Source: Actinomycetota bacterium (GTDB lineage Bacteria > Actinomycetota > Acidimicrobiia > Acidimicrobiales > Iamiaceae). From it: DNA of 7,578 nucleotides. The notes under the pieces are model-generated. The model saw only the letters and a program-made list of their open reading frames with translations, was not told where the DNA came from and made no database searches. Positions 1 through 5,888 of the stretch are shown here, in pieces (positions within the stretch are counted from its first letter, which is position 1; every line of letters begins with the position of its first letter). The stretch covers positions 1 to 7,578 of the forward strand of contig JAFDWI010000399.1 of NCBI GenBank assembly GCA_018268545.1, written 5' to 3'. A program made the translations under genes and the position numbers.

Positions 1-295
1 CCTCGTACTGGATGAGCACCCGACCTTCTTCGAGGACGCCGACCTGCAGGGGAGCTGCGATCGGCTCGGACACCGGTCCGGTGATCTTCGGACCGGGCTG
101 ATGGGCGCCGGAGGTGGGTGGGTTCATGATGTAGGTCGGCGTCGGTGACCCGGGCAGGACGTGGGTCCCCGAGCCGGGATCGAGTCGATCGTGCACGATC
201 GGGCCACACGACGCGGCGCCGGTGGAGGAACCGCATGCGGAGAGGCCGCAGGTGACAAGTGCGGCGAGGACGATGGCCGGGACACGCGTTCTCAT
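1..295 (-). CDS. DUF3105-type secreted lipoprotein, 5' part only
   Basis: Reading from the ATG whose complement lies at 293-295, 98 codons stay open to the window edge, so the C-terminus is missing. Residues 1-21 form a lipoprotein signal peptide: basic start MRTR, hydrophobic core at residues 6-18, and lipobox L18-S-A-C21. The mature protein should therefore be lipid-anchored outside the membrane. Residues 45-98 match the DUF3105 pattern, with HVLPGSPTPTY followed by the hallmark NPPTSGAHQP at 58-67 and a hydrophobic strand VLIQYE at the edge. The family usually has a LEHG stretch before that strand, but here it reads LEEG, so its histidine is absent. An AAGG ribosome-binding site lies nine bases before the ATG on the minus strand. 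The biochemical role of DUF3105 is unknown to me. Family assignment is by motif memory. Confidence 0.8.
   Translation of the reverse strand, partial: MRTRVPAIVLAALVTCGLSACGSSTGAASCGPIVHDRLDPGSGTHVLPGSPTPTYIMNPPTSGAHQPGPKITGPVSEPIAAPLQVGVLEEGRVLIQYE
186..201. repeat. Perfect 16-bp palindrome inside the lipoprotein gene
   Basis: CGATCGTGCACGATCG is its own reverse complement. It lies in coding sequence for residues around I33-R37 of the lipoprotein. It could be a chance product of GATC-rich codon use, or a binding site for a dimeric regulator. No second copy was noticed in the window. Confidence 0.5.
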
Positions 296-402
296 GGGCC
301 GAAGCCTTGCACGGTCGGGGTCGGGCACCACGAATCGGCCGGGTCCGCGTCGGGGGCGATGGTGGGCATCGTCAGGGGTGGTGCGTCCATAGACTGCACC
401 GC
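296..402. other. Divergent intergenic region
   Basis: This gap separates the minus-strand lipoprotein gene from the plus-strand coiled-coil gene. The plus side contains a TANNNT element at 390-395. I see no convincing -10 element for the minus-strand gene, and no tRNA or clear hairpin. Open frames crossing it look like high-GC shadows. Confidence 0.5.
390..395 (+). promoter_or_regulatory. -10 element for leaderless transcription of the coiled-coil gene
   Basis: TAGACT fits the actinobacterial -10 consensus TANNNT. Seven bases separate it from the ATG at 403, which is where transcription would be expected to begin. No Shine-Dalgarno sequence precedes that ATG. Together these suggest an mRNA starting at the A of the start codon. 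No good -35 box is visible; the best is a weak TCGTCA at 369-374 with a short spacer. Inference from spacing only. Confidence 0.5.
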
Positions 403-696
403 ATGTTCCACAGCCGGGCCGAGCGTCGACTCATCGGCATCGGTGATCGTCTCCGTTCGCTCCGCGAAGAGGAGGCCATCTGCCGGGAACAGCTGCTGCA
501 CGTCGCGTCCGAAGCCGATGACGCCCGGATCCGGGCACTGGTCTCGGACTCACCCGCCGATCGCCACGAACACCGGGGTGCCCGGCGTGCCGCGGAGACA
601 CTCGCAGAGCGGCACCGGCGAGTGCTCGTCAAGATAGGTGAACTCGAGGCTCGCCAGGACGAACTACTGGACGAACTGGCGGATCGGCGAAACTGA
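403..696 (+). CDS. Small coiled-coil protein of unknown function
   Basis: A 97-residue, highly charged protein that I do not recognise as a named family. It has no signal peptide or membrane segment, so it should be cytoplasmic. Two long predicted helices, about residues 5-47 and 57-95, are rich in R, E, L and A. A short break containing S-P (50-51) separates them, consistent with an antiparallel coiled-coil hairpin. The last part (ELEARQDELLDELADRR) has a clear heptad look. The frame stays open further upstream to 259, but the start at 403 is preferred because the extra residues are low-quality Arg/His-rich sequence overlapping the divergent lipoprotein start, and because a TANNNT box sits at leaderless spacing. 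It ends 43 bases before the ANTAR regulator and may be co-transcribed with it. Whether it works with that regulator is unknown. Confidence 0.7.
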   Translation: MFHSRAERRLIGIGDRLRSLREEEAICREQLLHVASEADDARIRALVSDSPADRHEHRGARRAAETLAERHRRVLVKIGELEARQDELLDELADRRN

Positions 697-739
697 TGAC
701 CGGAGAGACCTCTGACCGTATCGATCGAAAGGTGATGGC

Positions 740-1315
740 GTGCCGACCCGTGTGGTGATTGCCGAGGACGAAGCGATCATAAGGCTGGACCTTCGCGAGA
801 CGCTCGAAGAGGAGGGCTACGAGGTCGTCGGCGAAACGGCGCGCGGCGACGAGGCCGTCGAGCTCGTTCGGCAACTCCAGCCGGACGTCGCCATCCTCGA
901 CATCAAGATGCCCGGCCTCGACGGCCTTTCCGCAGCGCGTGAGATCGCGGGCGAACGGCGAGCTGCGGTGGTGATCCTGACGGCCTTCAGCCAGCGCGAC
1001 CTGATCGAGCGTGCGCGTGACGCCGGCGCGATGGCGTACCTGGTCAAGCCGTATCAACGGACCGAGCTGATCCCGGCGATCGAGGTCGCGATGGCGCGGT
1101 TCGCCGACATGCGTGAGTTGCACGACCGTGCCACGACCCTGGAAGACCAACTCGAGGCCCGGAAGCTCGTGGACCGCGCAAAGGGTCAACTGATGGACGA
1201 GCAGAACCTCACCGAACATGACGCTTTCGGGTTCATCCAACGGACAGCGATGGAGGACCGCCAGACGATGCGTTCGGTGGCGCAACGGATCCTCGATGGT
1301 GACCTGAGCCCGTGA
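740..1315 (+). CDS. pdtaR: ANTAR-domain response regulator, PdtaR type
   Basis: A 191-residue two-component response regulator whose output binds RNA. Residues 1-120 are a receiver domain: acidic pocket E9/D10, phospho-acceptor D54 within LDIKMPGLDG, T81 and K103 followed by P104. Residues about 128-187 are an ANTAR domain with the typical AKGQLM (147-152), LTEHDAF (157-163) and VAQRI (180-184). ANTAR proteins are known to bind paired hexaloop hairpins in nascent RNA and prevent termination. Mycobacterium tuberculosis PdtaR (Rv1626) has the same domain order and, as I recall, also sits near polA and rpsA; its kinase partner PdtaS is encoded elsewhere. No kinase is visible here either. The GTG start is supported by AAAGG at 728-732, seven bases upstream. 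Its stop codon overlaps the next gene's start (GTGA). Confidence 0.93.
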   Translation: MPTRVVIAEDEAIIRLDLRETLEEEGYEVVGETARGDEAVELVRQLQPDVAILDIKMPGLDGLSAAREIAGERRAAVVILTAFSQRDLIERARDAGAMAYLVKPYQRTELIPAIEVAMARFADMRELHDRATTLEDQLEARKLVDRAKGQLMDEQNLTEHDAFGFIQRTAMEDRQTMRSVAQRILDGDLSP

Positions 1316-2346
1316 GCGGTGACCGGGTCGTTGCCGAGCGCGCGTTCTTCCGTGAGGAGTTTCGGCAGCGGACCGTCGTGATCGCTGTCGCCGCTGCGGA
1401 TCTCGCCACGATCACGGCGCCGGTTGACGAGTTGCTCGCCGGCGGGTCCCGCGTGGTGATCGTGGCCGGTGGCACCGGGCCGCTCATCTCGGCGTGGCCG
1501 GTGCGACCGGCGTCCATCCTCGGGGACCCGGCCGCGCTCTGGCTCGGTGTCGTCGAATCCGGTGCCGTCGTGGTCGCTGCCCGAGGCGATGCTGCGACCG
1601 AGGCCGCCGATCTCGCCGCGCGATTCGGCGTGACCAAGTTGGTGATCGCCGACGCGGCGGGCGGTTGCGGCCGGAGTTTCGCATCACTCGAGGATGTCGA
1701 GTCGATCGCGGGGTCGAGGCCGAAGCTCGCGGCGGCGATCCGTTCGGCATTGGAATCCGGGGTCGATGGCGTCAACGTGTGTCGTGCCGACGATCTGGAC
1801 ACCGAGCTGTTCACCTTCGACGGGGCGGGCACGTTGTTCACCCGTCACGGGTACGTGCAGGTCGATCGGCTCGGTGTCGATGACCTCGGTGTGGTCGAGC
1901 AGCTCGTTGCCCGTGGTGTCGCCGAGGGATTTCTGCGCCCTCGGTCGCGGGCCGAGGTGATCGGGCTCGCGCTCGACGGGCTGGGCGCTCGTGTCGGTTC
2001 CTCTGGGACCTTGGCAGGGCTCGGTGCACTCGAGGTCGAACGGTACGCATCCGATCGGCTCGCCGAGGTGACCTGTCTGTACACGGTGAACCGTTACAGC
2101 GGTGAGGGGATCGGGGGTCGGCTCGTCGACGGCCTCGTCCGGTCGGCGCGCGATCGTGGGGTCGACTCGGTGTTCGCGTGCACCGTTTCGGACCGGGCCG
2201 CGGGGCTGTTCGTCCGGTGCGGGTTCGACGAGGTCCCCGACGAGCGACTGCCGGAGGCGAAATGGGTCGGCTACGACCCGGATCGCCGACGTCGCGTGAC
2301 GGCACTCTGGCTCGATCTGGGCCGCGCACCCGGGGAGGCCCGATGA
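1312..2346 (+). CDS. argA: ArgA-like N-acetylglutamate synthase with shortened amino-acid-kinase domain
   Basis: A 344-residue protein with an AAK-like N-terminal part and a C-terminal GNAT domain, the layout of ArgA. The predicted reaction is acetyl-CoA plus glutamate to N-acetylglutamate, the first step of arginine synthesis. The AAK signature ELFTFDGAGTLF (165-176) and the preceding PKLAAAIRSALESGV (137-151) align with NAGK/ArgA. In the GNAT part, VVEQLVARGVAEGFLRPRS (194-212) matches the ArgA linker, R261-Y-S-G-E-G266 is the acetyl-CoA RxxGxG loop, and LPEAK (313-317) matches ArgA LPESK. E. coli ArgA is about 443 residues; the missing length lies in the AAK half. The KxGG lysine motif is replaced (AVAA at 25-28), and the stretch between VAGG (51-54) and ADAAGG (113-118) is roughly half as long as in NAGK. 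Kinase activity is thus unlikely. The GTG start overlaps pdtaR's stop by four bases, with GGTGA nine bases upstream. Other acyl-acceptor substrates are possible. Confidence 0.75.
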   Translation: MSGDRVVAERAFFREEFRQRTVVIAVAAADLATITAPVDELLAGGSRVVIVAGGTGPLISAWPVRPASILGDPAALWLGVVESGAVVVAARGDAATEAADLAARFGVTKLVIADAAGGCGRSFASLEDVESIAGSRPKLAAAIRSALESGVDGVNVCRADDLDTELFTFDGAGTLFTRHGYVQVDRLGVDDLGVVEQLVARGVAEGFLRPRSRAEVIGLALDGLGARVGSSGTLAGLGALEVERYASDRLAEVTCLYTVNRYSGEGIGGRLVDGLVRSARDRGVDSVFACTVSDRAAGLFVRCGFDEVPDERLPEAKWVGYDPDRRRRVTALWLDLGRAPGEAR

Positions 2347-5024
2347 TCACCGTGCTCGTGGATGGCAATTCGCTCGTGTACCGGGCGTACTTCGCGTTGC
2401 CGACCGACCTTGCGACGGCGTCGGGACAGGTGACCAACGCCGTGTACGGGTTCACGTCGATGCTGGTGAACCTGATCCGGGATCGACGTCCGGATCGTCT
2501 CGCGGTCGCGTTCGACACCTCGACACCGACGTTTCGCCATCGCGCGCTCGAGAGTTACAAGGCACAGCGGGACGCGGCCCCGGAACTGCTGGTTCAACAG
2601 TTCGGGTTGGTCGCCGAGGTGCTCGACGCATTGGGGATCCACCGGCTCACACTCGAAGGTTTCGAGGCCGATGACATCATCGCGACCCTGGCGACACGCG
2701 CCGCCGATGCGGGCGACGACGTCGTGGTCGTGACGGGGGACCGCGACGCGTACCAGTTGGTCTCGGATCCGCACGTCCGGGTGCTCTACAACCGGCGGGG
2801 CGTCTCGGACTACGCGCTGTATGACGAGAGCGGGATCCTGGAACGTACCGGTGTCCGGCCCGATCACTATGTCGACTTCGCGGCCCTGCGCGGTGATCCG
2901 TCCGACAACCTTCCGGGTGTTCCCGGCGTCGGCGAGAAGACCGCGGCGAAATTGATCAACACCTACGGCGATGTCGCAGGGGTGTTGGCGCATGCCGACG
3001 AGCAGACACCGAAGCTCCGTGAGAATCTCGTCGCCAACGCGGAGCGCGCGCGGACGAACGTCGAGATGATGCGCCTGGTGCGGGACGCACCGTTGACCGT
3101 CGATCTCGACGCGCTCGATTTCGCCCGCCGGGTGGACGGGATCCGGGTCCGGAAGTTGTTCGACGCCCTGGAGTTCCGGGGACTGTTCGATCGCCTCGCC
3201 GATGTGATCGATCTCGGCGGAGCCGACGTCGCCGGTGCCGACGGGGGGTCGGTGGCGGCGCCTGTCGATGTCACGGTCCCGGTGGATCCCGAGGGAGTCG
3301 TCGACGACCTCACACACCGGCTCGTCGGCGATCGCGTCCTGCTCGGTGGAACGTGGACGTCGGATCGGAGCGCTCCGGACACGATCGCGCTCGGGGTGGA
3401 TCCCCCCGACGGTCCGCTGCGGGTCGTCGTCGTGCGGGCGGCGTTGCTGGTGGACCCCGTCGCCGCCGATGCGGTCCGCAGGATCGTGACGTCGCGCCCG
3501 ATCGTCGGTCACGGGATCCAGGAGCCCCTTCGTCACCTCATGGACTTCGGCGCATCCGACTTCGACGTCGCGTTCGACACGATGCTCGCGGCGTACCTTC
3601 TCGACCCGGCTCGCGCTCGTTACGAGATCGGCGACGTCGCCGCGTGGGTGTTGGGACGCGATCTGCCGCCGGTGGAGGTGCAGGGCACCTTCGACCTGGA
3701 TGATCCGAACGCGTCGGTCGATTCACACGAAGCACTCGTCGCCGAGCTCGCGGTCGTCGCCGATCTGGTCGCGCCGCTCAGCGATCGACTCGAAGCGCAG
3801 GGAATGCTCGATCTCCTCGAACGGATCGAGGTGCCCCTCGTCGCCGTGCTCGCGCGCATGGAGCATGTCGGCGTCGGTGTGGACGTCGGCGCGCTCGAGG
3901 CCCTCGAGGTCGATCTCACCGCGCGAGCCGACGAACTGACCCGGAAGGTCCACGACAGTGCCGGGCGCGAGTTCAACGTGAACTCGACGAAACAGTTGCG
4001 CGAGGTGCTCTTCGGCGAGCTCGGCCTCACCCCGTCGAAGAAGACCAAGACCGGCTACTCGACCGATGCCGCGACATTGGAGAAGCTCCGCGACGAACAC
4101 CCGATCATCGAACACCTGCTCGCATATCGCGAGGTCGCGAAGCTCCGATCGACCTATGCACAGGGCTTGTTGGCCGAGGTCCGCAGCGACGGGCGCATCC
4201 ATGCGACGTTCAACCAGACGGTCGCGCGGACCGGCAGGTTGAGTTCGGATCGGCCGAACCTGCACAACATCCCGGTCCGATCCGGAGAAGGACGCGCGTT
4301 CCGGCGCGTCTTCGTCCCGCGACCGGGAACCGAACTCCTGGTGGCCGACTACAACCAGGTCGAGTTGCGCTGCATCGCCCATCTCAGTGGTGATCCCGGA
4401 CTGGTCGACGCCTTCGCCAAGGGCGAGGACATCCACACGTCCACGGCGGCACGGGTCTTCGGTGTCGCTCCCGAGGAGGTCACGCACGCCCAGCGTGCGC
4501 GGGCGAAGATGGTCTCCTACGGTCTCGCCTACGGCATGGAGGCCTACGGGTTGGCACAACGCCTCGCCATTCCGGTGAGCGAGGCGGGTGAGATCCTCGA
4601 TGCGTACTTCGCGGCGTTCCCGTCGGTCCGTGCGTACATGGATGCGACGGTCGCCGAGGCCCGAGAACGGGGCTACACCGTGACCCTGTTCGGACGGCGT
4701 CGACCCATCCCCGAGTTGGCGTCGTCGAATGCGCGCTTGCGGGCGGTCGGGGAGCGTCAGGCGATGAACGCCGGGATCCAGGGACTGGCGGCCGACATCT
4801 TCAAGCTCGCACTGGTCCGTCTCGATCACGCGCTGCGCGACGGCGATTTCGCGTCGACGCTGATCCTCCAGGTCCACGACGAGGTGCTGCTCGAGGTCCC
4901 ACCGCAGGAGCGTGATGCGGTCGGGTCGTTGACGCGCTCGGTGATGACGGGTGCGGCCGATCTGTCGGTTCCCCTGGAGGTCCACCTGTCGTTCGGGTCG
5001 AACTGGGCCGATGCGAAAGGGTGA
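2343..5024 (+). CDS. polA: DNA polymerase I
   Basis: An 893-residue family A polymerase for Okazaki-fragment processing and repair synthesis. Residues 1-290 are the 5' nuclease, with D7, FEADD (107-111), GDRD (D133, D135) and D185/D188 before the helix-hairpin-helix GVPGVGEKTAAKL. Residues about 300-490 are a 3'-5' exonuclease fold that looks inactive: the DxE of motif I is not found, although FDTMLAAYLLDP around D412 remains. Residues about 500-893 are the polymerase, with motif A DYNQVELR (D669), motif B from R718 through K722, Y726 and Y730, and motif C QVHDE (H845, D846, E847). Y726 takes the place of E. coli F762, as is known for mycobacterial Pol I. The ATG at 2343 overlaps the upstream stop (ATGA) and follows GGGGAGG at 2332-2338. 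The frame is open further upstream, but that sequence is not Pol I-like. Confidence 0.98.
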   Translation: MITVLVDGNSLVYRAYFALPTDLATASGQVTNAVYGFTSMLVNLIRDRRPDRLAVAFDTSTPTFRHRALESYKAQRDAAPELLVQQFGLVAEVLDALGIHRLTLEGFEADDIIATLATRAADAGDDVVVVTGDRDAYQLVSDPHVRVLYNRRGVSDYALYDESGILERTGVRPDHYVDFAALRGDPSDNLPGVPGVGEKTAAKLINTYGDVAGVLAHADEQTPKLRENLVANAERARTNVEMMRLVRDAPLTVDLDALDFARRVDGIRVRKLFDALEFRGLFDRLADVIDLGGADVAGADGGSVAAPVDVTVPVDPEGVVDDLTHRLVGDRVLLGGTWTSDRSAPDTIALGVDPPDGPLRVVVVRAALLVDPVAADAVRRIVTSRPIVGHGIQEPLRHLMDFGASDFDVAFDTMLAAYLLDPARARYEIGDVAAWVLGRDLPPVEVQGTFDLDDPNASVDSHEALVAELAVVADLVAPLSDRLEAQGMLDLLERIEVPLVAVLARMEHVGVGVDVGALEALEVDLTARADELTRKVHDSAGREFNVNSTKQLREVLFGELGLTPSKKTKTGYSTDAATLEKLRDEHPIIEHLLAYREVAKLRSTYAQGLLAEVRSDGRIHATFNQTVARTGRLSSDRPNLHNIPVRSGEGRAFRRVFVPRPGTELLVADYNQVELRCIAHLSGDPGLVDAFAKGEDIHTSTAARVFGVAPEEVTHAQRARAKMVSYGLAYGMEAYGLAQRLAIPVSEAGEILDAYFAAFPSVRAYMDATVAEARERGYTVTLFGRRRPIPELASSNARLRAVGERQAMNAGIQGLAADIFKLALVRLDHALRDGDFASTLILQVHDEVLLEVPPQERDAVGSLTRSVMTGAADLSVPLEVHLSFGSNWADAKG

Positions 5025-5793
5025 CGAGGAGCCTCCCGAGGGGACAGCCGTCGGATCGCACTGGTTCGAAGATACGGCCGCACACCTGGGAAGCGCCTAT
5101 CTCCGGTATTCGTTCACCCGGGGCACCACCCAGGAAGTGGACTTCCTGATCGACGTCCTCGAGCTGGAGCCGGGAATGTCCGTCCTCGACGTCGGCTGTG
5201 GGCCTGGCCGTCATGCGCTGGAACTCGCCTCGCGGGGCATGCGGGTCACCGGCCTGGACATCTCCCAGGAGTTCGTCGACCTGGCGACCTCGGCGGCAAC
5301 CGAACTCGGTGTCGACGCGACCTTCGAGCGGTGTGACGCTCGGGCGATCGGCCGCGCCGATGCGTTCGACGCGGCGATCTCGCTGTGTCAGGGGGCGTTC
5401 GGTCTGCAGGGTGCGACCGGGCCGGTGTCGTGGTCGGCGATCGACGAGGACGTCACCGTCGCTGCCGAGATCGCGGCCGCGTTGCATCCCCACGGTCGCG
5501 TGGCCCTCAGTGCGTTCTCGTCGTATTTCCAGGTCCGTTTCCTCGAGGATTCCGACCGGTTCGATGCAGCGACCGGGGTGAACCACGAACGTACCGAACT
5601 TCGGGGCACCGACGGATCGGTCATCGAAGGTGATCTCTGGACATCGTGTTTCACGCCCCGGGAGTTGCGGCTGATCGCAGAGCGGGTCGGGCTCACGGTG
5701 ACCGACATCTTCTCGGTCGCGCCAGGACGCTATGGGCGCGACCGGCCGGTGACGACGTCGCCGGAGTTTCTGCTCGTCGCGTCGAAGCCGTGA
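5011..5793 (+). CDS. Class I SAM-dependent methyltransferase
   Basis: A 260-residue cytoplasmic methyltransferase of the Rossmann type. Motif I is VLDVGCGPG (58-66), followed by RHALELASRG, and D83 closes strand 2 in GLDIS, where it should bind the ribose of SAM. Further down, DAAISL and GRVALSAFS fit strands 4 and 5. The C-terminus ends SPEFLLVASKP, common in small-molecule methyltransferases of this superfamily. The substrate cannot be read from the sequence. The ATG at 5011 overlaps the end of polA by 14 bases and has no clear Shine-Dalgarno sequence, so translation is probably coupled to polA. An in-frame ATG at 4951 would give a longer overlap and an Arg/Ser-rich tail unlike the family. 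It appears to be the last gene of the operon that begins at pdtaR. Confidence 0.88.
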   Translation: MRKGDEEPPEGTAVGSHWFEDTAAHLGSAYLRYSFTRGTTQEVDFLIDVLELEPGMSVLDVGCGPGRHALELASRGMRVTGLDISQEFVDLATSAATELGVDATFERCDARAIGRADAFDAAISLCQGAFGLQGATGPVSWSAIDEDVTVAAEIAAALHPHGRVALSAFSSYFQVRFLEDSDRFDAATGVNHERTELRGTDGSVIEGDLWTSCFTPRELRLIAERVGLTVTDIFSVAPGRYGRDRPVTTSPEFLLVASKP

Positions 5794-5810
5794 ATGCCCG
5801 CAAGCTCTGG

Positions 5811-5816
5811 TAGCGT
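5811..5816 (+). promoter_or_regulatory. Putative rpsA promoter (extended -10)
   Basis: TAGCGT fits TANNNT and is preceded by TGG, giving an extended -10. Upstream, CGTGAA at 5789-5794 is a weak -35 candidate with a 16-base spacer. It overlaps the stop codon of the methyltransferase gene. Transcription would start near 5822-5824, leaving a leader of about 65 bases before the TTG at 5889. Prediction from sequence only. Confidence 0.5.
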
Positions 5817-5821
5817 CGCGG

Positions 5822-5847
5822 CGCCCGAATCGATCCCGATACGGGCG
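5822..5847 (+). promoter_or_regulatory. Hairpin at the predicted 5' end of rpsA mRNA
   Basis: The outer arms CGCCCG (5822-5827) and CGGGCG (5842-5847) pair perfectly. After one A-A mismatch, the inner arms ATCG (5829-5832) and CGAT (5837-5840) pair around an ATCC tetraloop. This gives ten base pairs in 26 bases. No T-run follows, so it does not look like an intrinsic terminator for the upstream operon. It could stabilise the mRNA 5' end or serve in autoregulation by S1. Function is inferred. Confidence 0.5.
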
Positions 5848-5888
5848 GTCCTGTCCACCCATCCACACTTTTGAACGAAGAGCTTTCC

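Noticed and set aside
161..637. Plus-strand open frame of 158 codons at the left end
   Set aside because: It overlaps the lipoprotein start on the other strand and the coiled-coil gene in another frame, and its Ser/Gly/Arg-rich composition resembles no protein family.
629..1285. Minus-strand open frame of 218 codons opposite pdtaR
   Set aside because: It is a complement shadow of the ANTAR regulator gene, whose domains are unambiguous.
2178..2342. N-terminal extension of polA by 55 residues
   Set aside because: The extension is Arg/Pro/Gly-rich and overlaps the end of the NAGS gene. The ATG at 2343 has a strong ribosome-binding site and starts exactly at the conserved Pol I N-terminus.
2271..4985. 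Long minus-strand open frames opposite polA (about 420 codons each, at 2271-3536 and 3723-4985)
   Set aside because: They lie opposite a clearly real polA, are rich in Arg, Asp and His without recognisable motifs, and are typical antisense shadows of high-GC codon use.
5822..5847. rpsA leader hairpin as an ANTAR target
   Set aside because: ANTAR targets have two stems with hexanucleotide loops carrying conserved A and G. This is a single stem with an ATCC tetraloop.
5822..5860. rpsA leader hairpin as an intrinsic terminator of the upstream operon
   Set aside because: The bases after the stem are C-rich with no T-run, and the hairpin lies downstream of a plausible rpsA promoter.
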